Shown in pieces: positions 1 through 9,730 of a DNA stretch of 64,000 nt. A program made the position numbers and the translations under genes. Source of the stretch: Halotia branconii CENA392 (GTDB lineage Bacteria; Cyanobacteriota; Cyanobacteriia; Cyanobacteriales; Nostocaceae); assembly GCF_029953635.1 (NCBI RefSeq), contig NZ_CP124543.1:3637455-3701454 (forward strand). The letters are read 5' to 3'. How positions within the stretch are numbered: the first letter of the stretch is position 1; each line of letters starts with the position of its first letter. The notes under the pieces are model-generated. The model did no database searches. It had not been told where the DNA came from and saw only the letters and a program-made list of their open reading frames with translations.

Positions 1-1560
1 ACTATAACCTGTCACAGCTCGTAGTGGTTCTTGTAAATCATGGGAAGCTACATAAGCAAATTGCTCTAACTCTTGATTAGAGCGTTTAAGTTCTTCATTC
101 AGCTTTTGTAATTCTGCTGTTCGTTGTTCTACTTTGGTTTCTAAATCTTCGTTTGCTTGTTGCAATAAGGCTTCAGCAAGTTTGCGTTCGGTGATATCAG
201 TATTAGCACCTACCCACTCTTGAATTTCATCATTGTCATCCAAGACGGGAACTGCACGCGCGGCAAAAAATCGATAACTACCATCAGCAACTCGTACACG
301 ATGCTCAGTTCTGTAAACACTTTTTGTTGTCAGCGCCTGATTCCATAATAGCTCTGTCAATTTTCGATCTTCGGGATGAATTGCATTAAGTCGTCCTCTC
401 CCCTTGACTTCTGCCTCACTTTGCCCTGTTAAATTTCTCCAAGAGGGAATATCTTCTACTACATTGCCATTAATATCAGTTATCCAGATAGCTTGAGAAG
501 TGGCAATCACCAATGAGCGATAACGTCTTTCATTTCTTTCTAAGGCTATTTCTGCTAGTTTGCGTCGAGTAATGTCTTGAAAGAAAATTGATAGTCCTTC
601 TGAAGACGGGTAAATACGATTTTCAAACCAACGATCCCAAGGTGGATAATATTCTTCTATCTCAATTACTCGCTGTTCTGCCATAGCTTGGTAGTAGGCG
701 TGATAAAACTTTTGTCCAACACCTTCCGGTAACTCTTCCCAAATGTTTTTGCCAATTAAATCTTCTGGGTGGCGATTGAAAATTTTGCCTGCTCTTTGAT
801 TGATATAGGTGTAGCACCAGTTGCAATCAAGACTAACAAAAGCATCTGTCACCGTCTCTAAAATATCTGCCAGTTTAGCTTTTGCGGCTTGCTGCTCTAA
901 AAGAATAGCTTCTTGCGATAAAGCCTTGTTAATGCGAATTTGCTTTTGCAGGAGTAAGTAAACCACAATTAGCAGGACAATACTTAAACCATATCCCAGA
1001 CTCACCACAACAATGATTTGATAAAAAATAGCATCTGTTATTGCTGTCTGTTGTTTTAATAAGGTTTTTTCCTCATTTTCCATTGCTCTGTTGACAGACC
1101 GAAGTTTTATACGTACTTTTATCAACTGCTCGGTAATAGCCATTTGACTTGTCTGGTCTAAGTTTCTCTGTGCCAACAAGTTTATTGACTGTTCAAGTAA
1201 AGTAAATCTTTGGACAATTAGGGGTTCAATTGTATCAAGCCGCTTTATTTGACCAGTATTATTACTGATTAGGTGTCGTACTGACTTGAGCGTCTGATAG
1301 ACTTTTTGCTTCTCCGTATTATAAGTTTCTCGATCAACTGCTTTTTGGGTGAGCATGTAACTACTTTTTGCACTTTCGGCATTACCAAGACCAATCCGTA
1401 TACGAGCAAGAAGTTCTAAAACTTCATAAGTATGAATGACCCATTGCTTTTCTGCCCTCAGCCTTTGAATGCTCAGATAGGAGACTGTTCCCACGCCACA
1501 CAGCAGCAGTAATGCCAAGCTAAAACCAGCTGCAACAAATTTTTCTAATAATCTGTTCAT
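1..1560 (-). CDS. CHASE3/PAS sensor histidine kinase, C-terminus outside window
   Basis: Membrane sensor kinase, 520 codons visible, starting at the ATG at 1558-1560 and reading off the left edge. A signal-anchor helix lies at about residues 10-30 and a second membrane helix at about 185-205. Between them is a helical extracytoplasmic segment of the size and pattern of a CHASE3 domain. Two PAS domains follow (about 225-345 and 350-470; the second ends in the usual DITERK linker), then a coiled coil and the start of a HisKA domain with HDLQEPLR, phosphoacceptor His507. The HDLQEPLR form is typical of phytochrome-like and PAS kinases of cyanobacteria. The ATPase domain is not in the window. The ligand is unknown. 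Family call is solid; CHASE3 assignment is from topology and sequence pattern. Confidence 0.9.
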   Translation of the reverse strand, partial: MNRLLEKFVAAGFSLALLLLCGVGTVSYLSIQRLRAEKQWVIHTYEVLELLARIRIGLGNAESAKSSYMLTQKAVDRETYNTEKQKVYQTLKSVRHLISNNTGQIKRLDTIEPLIVQRFTLLEQSINLLAQRNLDQTSQMAITEQLIKVRIKLRSVNRAMENEEKTLLKQQTAITDAIFYQIIVVVSLGYGLSIVLLIVVYLLLQKQIRINKALSQEAILLEQQAAKAKLADILETVTDAFVSLDCNWCYTYINQRAGKIFNRHPEDLIGKNIWEELPEGVGQKFYHAYYQAMAEQRVIEIEEYYPPWDRWFENRIYPSSEGLSIFFQDITRRKLAEIALERNERRYRSLVIATSQAIWITDINGNVVEDIPSWRNLTGQSEAEVKGRGRLNAIHPEDRKLTELLWNQALTTKSVYRTEHRVRVADGSYRFFAARAVPVLDDNDEIQEWVGANTDITERKLAEALLQQANEDLETKVEQRTAELQKLNEELKRSNQELEQFAYVASHDLQEPLRAVTGYS

Positions 1561-2009
1561 GAATACTCACGCAAGTATAACTAACAACCAAATCAGTGTT
1601 AGCTATTACGACAAGCTACTACTGACTCCTGAAGAAAATGATACAGTCGAAGCGTTCACAGGCGATCGTAAAATCATGTTAATAGCTAAATGCTTTTTTA
1701 ATCGACATATAGCTAAGTAGTTAAAAAAGGGGGCAAAAACCTCTCAAAGTCCTCCTTTTTAAGGAGGATTTAGGAGGATCTACAACGATTTTGGTTTTGT
1801 ACAGTGATGTGTGTACACGGTAGGCTTCTTTTGTGAGGGTGAAGCTTGGTATCGCAGTTTGTCTTAATTAAAAAAGCCTAATTATTTAACTTTCCTAAAT
1901 CTTGTTCAAGAAAGTTTTGTTATAGCAGAAGGCAGAAGGTAAAACTACTGCCATCAAGAGCATTCATGCTTTTCAAATGTCCTAACCTATGTGGCTACGG
2001 CTATACCAA
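1561..2009. other. Intergenic region with short palindrome
   Basis: No open frame that looks like a gene. It holds a 17-base palindrome CCTCCTTTTTAAGGAGG at 1751-1767, followed by a partial direct copy (TTTAGGAGGAT). Such copies recur in intergenic DNA of filamentous cyanobacteria. Promoters for the leftward kinase should lie in the first part of this region, but no convincing -35/-10 pair was identified. Confidence 0.5.
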
Positions 2010-2055
2010 CAAAAAGAGTGGATAATTGTGTTTTAGAATCACAATTATCCACTCT
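2010..2055 (-). terminator. Intrinsic terminator, 16-bp perfect stem
   Basis: Arms at 2015-2030 and 2040-2055 (AGAGTGGATAATTGTG and its exact complement) enclose a 9-base loop. On the minus strand the stem is followed directly by a run of T (complement of AAAAA at 2011-2015). It lies about 70 bases beyond the stop of the small leftward gene at 2126-2317, so it most likely ends that transcript. The + side has only AGTTTTATT, so activity in that direction would be weaker. Confidence 0.8.
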
Positions 2056-2125
2056 AGTTTTATTGCATTGAGGTTATTAGAGAAAAGCCGATTAGAGGAT
2101 TTCAACTTGGGACAGTTTAAATCAA

Positions 2126-2317
2126 TTAGCGTGATTCAGTTCCCTGATTAGGGCTACCTGCTACAGTATCTTCTCCTGGTGCTTCTGGTGAGGCACTTTT
2201 TTTACCATCAGATTGAGCCGCAGTGCCAGTCTTGCGAATGTCTTCCTCAATTGGAGTTTGGTAACCACCTGAAGCAGCAGGTGTATCTTGATTCTTAGAT
2301 TTGTTTTCTTCAGCCAT
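2126..2317 (-). CDS. Small hydrophilic hypothetical protein (63 aa)
   Basis: Not recognised. The 63-residue product is rich in Glu, Lys, Ser, Thr, Gly and Pro, has no hydrophobic segment and should be largely disordered. An upstream in-frame start at 2335 exists, but the ATG at 2315-2317 (MAEENKSK) is preferred because AGGAG sits 8 bases upstream of it. A strong intrinsic terminator follows, so this looks like a monocistronic transcript. Low-complexity acidic peptides like this are often stress-related in cyanobacteria, but that is only an association and no function can be assigned. Confidence 0.6.
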   Translation of the reverse strand: MAEENKSKNQDTPAASGGYQTPIEEDIRKTGTAAQSDGKKSASPEAPGEDTVAGSPNQGTESR

Positions 2318-2454
2318 GATGAACGCTCCTACCATTTAATATTGGCACTATCATAGAAAATCATGGGTATGAATTTATCTATCTAAAATCTGGTTATGGC
2401 TAATTGGCTCCTCTGTCGAAAGTATTGTTTATTGGCAGATGCTCCCGTGCTGTC

Positions 2455-5400
2455 TTACGCGCTACCAATGGGTAAACTGATGCAGAACTCTGTTCCTTGA
2501 CCAAGCTCAGACCAGACATTTAGACTACCACTATGTTTTTCCACCACAATTTGACGGGCGATCGCCAATCCCAATCCCGTACCCTTACCTACTTCTTTGG
2601 TGGTAAACAAATGGTCAAAGATTTTGGCTTGCACATCGTCACTCATGCCTTTACCATTATCGCGAATACGAATATGTACTTGGTTGGATTCGATGCTAGT
2701 GCGAATAGTAATTTTTTGAGGATTGGCTTCTAATTCTTTAAAGGATTGAGTTTGTGCCATTTCATCAAACATATCAATGGCATTTGCCAAAATATTCATA
2801 AATACTTGGTTTAACTGTCCGGGGAAGCATTCAATTGTCGGTAAATCACCGTAGTCGTTTGTAACTTCAATTGCTGGACGATGCTCGTTAGCTTTGAGAC
2901 GATATTTCAAAATCAACAAAGTACTATCGAGTCCTTCATGGAGATTGGCGCTAACTTTGTGGTCAGTATCAGCACGAGAGAAAGTACGCAAACTTGTACT
3001 AATGGACTTGATACGATTAGTAGCTCCTTTCATCGCATCAAGCAACTTGGGCAAGTCTGACGATAAAAATTCTAAGTCAATTTCTTCAGCACTTTCTTGT
3101 ACCAAATCATTGGGGGGCTGCTGTTCTTGGTACATTTCCAAATGCTTCAACAAGTCTTGCACATATTCTTTGGCATTGTTGATGCTGCCATTGAGGAAGC
3201 CGATGGGGTTGTTGATTTCGTGAGCTACTCCAGCAACAAGATTTCCCAGAGATGCCATTTTTTCGCTTTGTACTACTTGCAATTGCGTATTTTGTAATTG
3301 TATTAATGCTTGTTCCAATTCTTGAGATTTTTGCCGCAAAGCATTTTCAGCCTGTTTGCGATCGCTAATATCTCGCACAATCGACAATGCGTGGATTTTC
3401 CCCTGATACATAAAAGGTACGGCTTTGACTTCCACATCAAAAATATGACCATCTTTACTAACATCTAGTGCCTGGGTATAAAATTCCTCACCTCGATTGA
3501 GAACTTCTATGAAATTTGCGAACTCGTGCAGGCAACTTTCGTGAATAAAATCCCCAGGCTGGACTGTTGACCATTCTTCCAAAGTGTAACCATGCATTTG
3601 ACACATAGTCGGATTCACAGCAACAGCCTTTCCGGTTGTTAAATCAACTATACTTAGCCCATCATTAACATTTTCAAAAATACTGCGATATTCTGCTTCT
3701 TTTTGGGCAATTTCGTGGGATTTTCTCTGTTCTTGTTGATACAGTTGAGCATTTTTCAAAGAAATTGCTGCTTGGGTACAAAGGAAGTTTAATACTTCCA
3801 CGCGTTCCCTAGTAAATGCACCAACGGTAAAGTGATTTTTAAGATATAAAATACCAATCAGCTGACCTTGATTGAGCAGTGGTAAACACAGCAAACTCTT
3901 GGGTTGGCGTTGTCTGAGGTAGTCATCAATCACGGGTAAATCTGTTTTCAGTTCGTTGATGACCACAATTTCTTGGGTATTTTTGACATACTGAATAAAT
4001 TTCACTGGCAGATTGGGATTATTGGCAAGGGGTTCGGCACAAAGTTTTGTATCCTCTGGTGTGGCAATGGCTCGGACTTCCCATTCTCCTGTCTCGTCTG
4101 GCAGAATTAATGCACAGCGATCGCCTCCTGAATTTTGTAGAATAATCTGGGTGAGTTGATTTAACAGTCGATCGAGTTCAATGGTGCTGGATAGAGCTTG
4201 AGAAGCTTTGAGAATCGCCGCAAAATCGAGGGCTTGATTGATGGTGGTATTATTGGAGCTTTTGTGACTATTGGAACTAATAGACGCAGTTAATGGGGAG
4301 ATTGTGATCACGGTGTTCAAGATACCAGATGATACCTCTGCTTGCTGCAAAATGGGACGGAGTAGTTTGGGGTAGCGCTGTTCTAAATCATGGATTTTGG
4401 CTTTAGCACCCCAGCGACTGTAACAGTAGTAGGCTTCCTGCATATAGCCACTCGCAACTTTTTCTTTCCCCCAATCGAGATAGAATTTTGCAGCAAGTTC
4501 ATTGGCGAGAGCTTCTTCTTGGATATAGCCATTGGCTTTTGCTCCAGCAATGGCGCGATCAAAAAATTCTAAAGCCTCCACTCGTTTACCCAACCCATGT
4601 AAACGCACTGCTTCTACCAAGTAATATTTATGCTGATAATTCATTGGAGCAGCATTCACGTAAACCAAGAGATTTTTCTGGTTTGAATCAACTTTCGATA
4701 AAAGCTCTTCCTCAGATGAAGGCTGAAGATTGGAATATAATTTTAACCGGGTTAATGAATCGTAGTAGTAGTAAGCTGGTGCTGATGGCATACTAGTACC
4801 AGCTTTCAGATATTGAACTCCCCGATCTGCTATCTGAATCGCAGTCTCAAAACAACCGAATGAATAACTCAGTATTAATTTACTCAAGTAAAATAAATGC
4901 AGAGCTAACTCATCATTTTCTGTGAGTAGAATAGATAATTGTTTATTCTCAGTATCAATCGACCCCAGACAATCTGGATTATCACTCAACTCAATAAAAT
5001 TATGAATAGATGAGCGAATAATATGTACCCAACTCAGGAAATGTTGACTCGTTGCAAATTTGGATTGGTAAACTTCAACCTCTTCTAATAAATCTGGTAA
5101 AGATTTTTCTCCACTCAAATATGAGTAGAATAATCTAAATGAAGTCGAAACAAGCGCGTGAACAGAATCGCCTGTTTCTATTGAAACTTGGTAGGATTTA
5201 TTTAATAAAGAAATTGCATTTCGTATATTTTGTTGATTGGATTGATTAAATGCGGCAACTTTGAACAGAACCATGCTCAGAACAGAACTTTGATTAAATT
5301 TTTCCATTAACTGAAGTGCAAGTTGCCCAAAACGATAACCTACTTCGATTTGATTCAACACAGAGTTAACAATAATACCAAAATCTGCATATCCCGGTGC

Positions 5401-8256
5401 GGAGAAAGGCGAGTTACCGTATTGCAAGGATAGATTAACCTCTTCACAGGCAATAATTGGAAATAAGAGGGGATTAGCCTGATGAATCGAAGGAACTAAA
5501 CTCGTCATGATTCGCCCTGCTGCCGTAGCAGTAGCATTCTGGGTGATGGGTAAATTAATTAAGTCTTCAAAAGTATAGTTTGATAGCTGAGTCAGGGTGT
5601 GTTGTACCTGTTGTTGAATATCTGAAAGTGTAATAGATTCTGGCAGTATAACTCCTAGCTTTTGCAGGATTTCTCGTCCAATTTTAATCGCTTGCATCTG
5701 CTGATTTTGTACTTGATAAGCTTGAAGTTTTATTTCATAAATTTTGACTTGTTCTAACAAGTTATTTGTGTTTTTTAAAACTATCTGAATTAAAGTATCC
5801 ATCTGTTCAAAATTACAGCTAAGTAATGCTACTTCTGCTGCTAATTCGTATATATAACGTGTCAAATTATAGTTTTTATCCCAGCTATCTGTCGGGAGGA
5901 ATTGTATTCCTGTGTTACAATAATCTAGGGCTGCATTATATGCAGTAGAGTCTTTAGCCTTGTAACCTGCTTGTAAATTTAATTGAGCATATTGATAACG
6001 TTGGTCTAATTCGGTAATCAGTGAAATACCACAATTTAACTGATGAACAATTTCAAATAAATGACTATCTTGAAAAGATGGATTACTGTTTTTTAATAGC
6101 AATTTTCCAATAGTGAGGTGTGTCACCTGTTTTTGGTCGTCAGGAATCAAAGAATAAGCAGCTTGTTGAATGCGATCGTGCAGAAACTTATAATTCAGCG
6201 TTTCATTCGGTTGGTTTTCCGTTGTTTGAGCTTCTCCTAAGTAGAATTTGTAAAGTTCGCTTTGCGGCAAAATCAAACCTTCCTGCAAAGCTTTCCATAG
6301 TGTTGTTGCTACCTCAGTTTGAAATTGCTCCGAGACAATTGCCAACGTTTCTAAATCAAACTGCGCTCCAACACAAGCTGCTAGTTTTAAAATCTCTTGG
6401 GTCGATTCTGGCAGCTTTTGTAACTGCAATGCCATAAATTCGACCACATCATCGGTCAATGCCGCATCCCGCACTTGCACAATATCACACTGCCAATGTC
6501 CGGCATTGCGGTCAAAAGTAATTAACTGCTCTTGATGTAATGCCTTGAGAAACTGGGTAGCAAAAAAAGGATTGCCTTGAGTTTTCTGTATTACCAGTTC
6601 TGTCAGTGGTTTCACTAATTCTGACTCAGCATGAAGAGTATCTGCAATCAGATGATTGAGACTGGTAAAATTCAGGGTTTGGAGGGTGATGGTGTGGATT
6701 GTTGCCCCGGCCTTTTCCATGCCATTGAGAGTCAACATCAATGGGTGGGCAGCAAAGACTTCATTATCCCGATATGCTCCCAACAGCAATAAACAGCCCG
6801 TTTTCACCTCAGACATTAACACCTGAATCAAATTCAGCGAAGCCGAATCTGCCCATTGCAAATCGTCGAGGAACATCACCAATGGATGTTCGGTGGTGGT
6901 AAATACCCGAATGAACCTTTGGAAGAGTAAATTAAACCGATTTTGGGCTGCGGTTCCCGATAATTCTGGTGCAGGGGGTTGATTGCCAATAATCCGCTTC
7001 AGTTCGGGAATCAGTTCAATAATGACTTGGGCATTCTCTCCCAGTGCTGCTAAAATTTGAGTTTTCCAGGTTTGCAGTTGGGTATCACTTTCACTAAGTA
7101 ATTGCCCGATCAAATCCCGAAAGGCTTGTACAAAAGCTGAGAAGGGAATATTACGATTAAACTGGTCAAATTTTCCTTTGATGAAGTAACCCCGTTGCTT
7201 GAGGATGGGCTTATGTACTTCATTGATAACGGCTGTTTTTCCAATGCCAGAGAATCCAGCCACTAACATTAATTCTGAAGCACCTGTGGCAACCCGCTCA
7301 AAAGCATCTAGCAAAGCTTGTACTTCGGCTTCTCGTCCGTAGAGTTTTTCAGGGATAAGCAAGCGATCGCATAAGTCCCTCTGTCCCAATGCAAACTCAG
7401 TAATTGACCCTGTTTGTTTCCACTGGTTTAAACCAAATTGCAAATCATGCTTGATTCCTAAAGCACTTTGATAACGGTCTTCAGCATTTTTCGCCATCAA
7501 TTTGGCAACAATTGCCCCCAGCATTTTCGGTACATCGGTATTTACTTGATCAACAGGTGTGGCAATCTTGGCGATATGACAATGAACCAATTCCAAGGGG
7601 TCGTCGGTAATGAAGGGTAAGCAATTTGTAAATAATTGATACAGGGTAACACCGAAGGCATAAAAATCACTGCGATAATCGATACCCCGATTCATTCGTC
7701 CTGTTTGTTCTGGTGCTAAATAAGCTAGGGTTCCCTCTAACACATTGGGGTTTTGGATTTCCTGGGTTTCTTTCGGCAATAGCGAAGCGATGCTAAAGTC
7801 AATCAGCTTAACTTGCTGGGATTCTGGATGAATCAGGATGTTAGCAGGTTTGATATCTTTGTGGATCACTCGACAAGAGTACAACTCATGGAGGATGTCA
7901 GCTAATTGAATGGCGATCGCTAATTTCTGTGTTAAGTCTAATTGCTGCTGGATATATTTTTCTAGGGATATCCCACCCCAATCTGCCATCACCAAAGCAT
8001 AACCATTACCAAATTGCTCTAGGCTCAGGGGTGGGATAATACCAGCAATGGGTAGATTTTTGGCTATAGCATATTGATTGCGAAACTGTACTAATTCCCC
8101 AAATGTGGGGTACTCCCGTTGCAACACCTTAATTACCACGGGAAGTTGCTGTTTATCCTGTACTGCTCTATACACTGCTGTTCGAGAGCCTAAATAGATT
8201 TGCTCAGTAATGGTGTAACCAGATATTTCCGGGAATTGATGTGTTGTGGATGTCAT
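2455..8256 (-). CDS. Giant hybrid Ser/Thr protein kinase - AAA ATPase - GAF/PAS histidine kinase
   Basis: A 1933-residue multidomain signalling protein of the HstK type known from filamentous cyanobacteria. Domains in order: Ser/Thr kinase (about 10-275; Lys in VVIKV, catalytic HKDIKPAN, magnesium loop reads DFS instead of DFG); AAA/STAND-type ATPase with Walker A GFSGIGKT at residues 334-341; a long helical TPR-like region (about 600-1300); GAF (about 1340-1500); PAS (about 1520-1635); HisKA with His1679 in VAHEINNP; and HATPase_c with DNGKGM and GKGTGLGLA. It could therefore phosphorylate both Ser/Thr and His. No response regulator is adjacent. It is transcribed alone, leftward. DFS is seen in some active bacterial kinases, so activity cannot be excluded. 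Very sure of family. Confidence 0.95.
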   Translation of the reverse strand: MTSTTHQFPEISGYTITEQIYLGSRTAVYRAVQDKQQLPVVIKVLQREYPTFGELVQFRNQYAIAKNLPIAGIIPPLSLEQFGNGYALVMADWGGISLEKYIQQQLDLTQKLAIAIQLADILHELYSCRVIHKDIKPANILIHPESQQVKLIDFSIASLLPKETQEIQNPNVLEGTLAYLAPEQTGRMNRGIDYRSDFYAFGVTLYQLFTNCLPFITDDPLELVHCHIAKIATPVDQVNTDVPKMLGAIVAKLMAKNAEDRYQSALGIKHDLQFGLNQWKQTGSITEFALGQRDLCDRLLIPEKLYGREAEVQALLDAFERVATGASELMLVAGFSGIGKTAVINEVHKPILKQRGYFIKGKFDQFNRNIPFSAFVQAFRDLIGQLLSESDTQLQTWKTQILAALGENAQVIIELIPELKRIIGNQPPAPELSGTAAQNRFNLLFQRFIRVFTTTEHPLVMFLDDLQWADSASLNLIQVLMSEVKTGCLLLLGAYRDNEVFAAHPLMLTLNGMEKAGATIHTITLQTLNFTSLNHLIADTLHAESELVKPLTELVIQKTQGNPFFATQFLKALHQEQLITFDRNAGHWQCDIVQVRDAALTDDVVEFMALQLQKLPESTQEILKLAACVGAQFDLETLAIVSEQFQTEVATTLWKALQEGLILPQSELYKFYLGEAQTTENQPNETLNYKFLHDRIQQAAYSLIPDDQKQVTHLTIGKLLLKNSNPSFQDSHLFEIVHQLNCGISLITELDQRYQYAQLNLQAGYKAKDSTAYNAALDYCNTGIQFLPTDSWDKNYNLTRYIYELAAEVALLSCNFEQMDTLIQIVLKNTNNLLEQVKIYEIKLQAYQVQNQQMQAIKIGREILQKLGVILPESITLSDIQQQVQHTLTQLSNYTFEDLINLPITQNATATAAGRIMTSLVPSIHQANPLLFPIIACEEVNLSLQYGNSPFSAPGYADFGIIVNSVLNQIEVGYRFGQLALQLMEKFNQSSVLSMVLFKVAAFNQSNQQNIRNAISLLNKSYQVSIETGDSVHALVSTSFRLFYSYLSGEKSLPDLLEEVEVYQSKFATSQHFLSWVHIIRSSIHNFIELSDNPDCLGSIDTENKQLSILLTENDELALHLFYLSKLILSYSFGCFETAIQIADRGVQYLKAGTSMPSAPAYYYYDSLTRLKLYSNLQPSSEEELLSKVDSNQKNLLVYVNAAPMNYQHKYYLVEAVRLHGLGKRVEALEFFDRAIAGAKANGYIQEEALANELAAKFYLDWGKEKVASGYMQEAYYCYSRWGAKAKIHDLEQRYPKLLRPILQQAEVSSGILNTVITISPLTASISSNSHKSSNNTTINQALDFAAILKASQALSSTIELDRLLNQLTQIILQNSGGDRCALILPDETGEWEVRAIATPEDTKLCAEPLANNPNLPVKFIQYVKNTQEIVVINELKTDLPVIDDYLRQRQPKSLLCLPLLNQGQLIGILYLKNHFTVGAFTRERVEVLNFLCTQAAISLKNAQLYQQEQRKSHEIAQKEAEYRSIFENVNDGLSIVDLTTGKAVAVNPTMCQMHGYTLEEWSTVQPGDFIHESCLHEFANFIEVLNRGEEFYTQALDVSKDGHIFDVEVKAVPFMYQGKIHALSIVRDISDRKQAENALRQKSQELEQALIQLQNTQLQVVQSEKMASLGNLVAGVAHEINNPIGFLNGSINNAKEYVQDLLKHLEMYQEQQPPNDLVQESAEEIDLEFLSSDLPKLLDAMKGATNRIKSISTSLRTFSRADTDHKVSANLHEGLDSTLLILKYRLKANEHRPAIEVTNDYGDLPTIECFPGQLNQVFMNILANAIDMFDEMAQTQSFKELEANPQKITIRTSIESNQVHIRIRDNGKGMSDDVQAKIFDHLFTTKEVGKGTGLGLAIARQIVVEKHSGSLNVWSELGQGTEFCISLPIGSA

Positions 8257-8488
8257 GGGCTTGGAGATTGATAATTGCTTGGGGAATTGATTATTGTTAT
8301 TAAGATGCCCATCAATCTCCGCAATCTAACGATAATATAATTTTTGCGAAAGCGTTTTGTGGTATTATCAAAAGTTAGGCAATTTGTAATTAAGACTTTA
8401 AGATTCCAGTTAACATTACTCTGCAAAACTTAATTTCTGATTATTAGTAAAAAAGCAGCGAACGCACAGTTATGATGTGATGATTGTG

Positions 8489-8582
8489 ATACAGCAGTCC
8501 TAAATCATTCGTGAACAACAAGATCCCGGACTTTTCAAAAAAGTCCGGGATCTGAGCCTCTTAATTTAAACTATCAAAGTGT
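8489..8582. repeat. MITE-like repeat carrying a 33-base palindrome (copy A)
   Basis: The left end (ACAGCAGTCCTAAATCATTC, then GTGAACAAC) matches, inverted, the right end of the element at 44115-44218. The core is a palindrome at 8521-8553 in which one arm starts AGATCCCGGACTT and the other is its complement. Compared with the other four palindromes in the window, the eighth base pair is G:C instead of C:G, so the stem is conserved by a double change. The right end (GAGCCTCTTAATTT onward) has drifted. It sits just upstream of the GNAT gene. Confidence 0.65.
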
Positions 8583-8587
8583 AATTA

Positions 8588-9049
8588 ATGAACCAGAGTA
8601 GTCTATCGTTACCGCGTGGGTGTATTCTTCGCAAGGCAACCTCTGCGGAACAATGGTCAATTCGATTTTTGGTGTTCTCAGCTAAACTTGACCCTACACA
8701 ATTACGGTGGCAGCAATTTTGGGTAATTGAATGTAATAAAGATTTAGTAGCCTGTGGACAGTTACGTAATTTCTCAGGTGTACAAGAACTTGGTAGTTTA
8801 GTTGTTACACAAACTTGGAGAAATCATGGTTTAGGTACTTTTCTCACACAGTATCTAATCAATACAGCAACGCAACCATTGTATCTTGAATGTTTGGGTG
8901 AGCGACTAGCACAGTTTTACAGCCGTTTTGGTTTTGTACCAGTTTCTTTTGAGGACTTGCCACAATCTCTCAAAAGTAAATTTGGAATCTCACAATTAGC
9001 CAAAAAGCTGATTAGAGTTCCTGTGGTGTTTATGCAATATCAAATATAG
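8588..9049 (+). CDS. GNAT-family N-acetyltransferase
   Basis: A 153-residue protein with the GNAT fold pattern. An N-terminal beta-alpha segment is followed by the central strand ending in ELGSLVV. The acetyl-CoA pyrophosphate loop is TWRNHGLGTFLTQYL (a variant of Q/RxxGxG/A), and the C-terminal YSRFGFVPV motif is typical of the family. The substrate cannot be read from the sequence. The start is the ATG at 8588; no strong Shine-Dalgarno is seen. The stop codon TAG (9047-9049) lies inside the left terminal repeat of the MITE-like element at 9044-9198, so the last residues may have been replaced by that insertion. Confidence 0.85.
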   Translation: MNQSSLSLPRGCILRKATSAEQWSIRFLVFSAKLDPTQLRWQQFWVIECNKDLVACGQLRNFSGVQELGSLVVTQTWRNHGLGTFLTQYLINTATQPLYLECLGERLAQFYSRFGFVPVSFEDLPQSLKSKFGISQLAKKLIRVPVVFMQYQI

Positions 9050-9198
9050 CAATCCTATTTGAGTTGTGAAAAATATAGATAAGGAAACGTAGACGCAAAG
9101 CGGCTTGCCGTAGGCCACCACAAAGAACGCCAAGGACGCAAAGTGAAGAAAGAAGAAAGAGATAGATAATTTTCACAAATGATTTAGGACTGCTATAT
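9044..9198. repeat. MITE-like element (copy B), 155 bp
   Basis: Terminal inverted repeats: the left end reads ATATAGCAATCCTATTTGAG then TTGTGAAAA; the complement of the right end reads ATATAGCAGTCCTAAATCAT then TTGTGAAAA. The interior is non-coding and contains ACGCAAAG-type short repeats. No transposase is inside. The same ends recur at 8489-8582, 44115-44218, 44244-44354 and 48938-49074, so this is a non-autonomous repeat family. The left end overlaps the end of the GNAT gene. Confidence 0.7.
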
Positions 9199-9730
9199 CT
9201 AGACAAACAATCTTGCTTGAGAAAAGCCATGAACAAGGTTTCCCAATACGATTCGGATAAACAGGAGAGGCAAAGTAGGAAAGAGGGTTATTATTTATTT
9301 AATTTTTTTCTCCTCCTGCCTGCCTCAACCAATCAATCCCTTAACCGAACGGTATTGTGAGGTTTCCCTAAAGACACAAAGAAAAAAGTTTTTTTTTCAT
9401 ATATTTTAACTGAGTATACGCAGGGCATAATGGCTACTGAACTTACTTTGTATGTCCTGAGAAAGAAAGAATATTACTCCATTAGAAAGAAGCAATTTTA
9501 ACTTTTACTCTCTAAAGTAAACCCAGTACAGAGTAAAAATTAACTCAGCTAAAATTAATAACATTTATATCCTCTTATATTTTAATAACTTTATAACTCA
9601 ATCAAGTAAAAAAATTTTTGTAGTTAAAAACTTAGCTTTTGCTTTAAATATATTTTGTTTATGTTTTCTTCGGAAAACAGCGAAACTAGCTGCCACAAAT
9701 AACTTTGATGTTCATGCAGGAATTACGACT
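9199..9730. other. Long AT-rich leader upstream of transketolase
   Basis: No coding potential recognised on either strand. The region is AT-rich, contains a homopolymeric T tract near 9388-9398, and precedes the transketolase gene. It must hold the promoter for the downstream carbon-metabolism cluster, but no clear -35/-10 pair was identified. AGGA at about 9718-9721 lies 9-10 bases before the ATG and could serve as ribosome-binding site. Confidence 0.4.
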
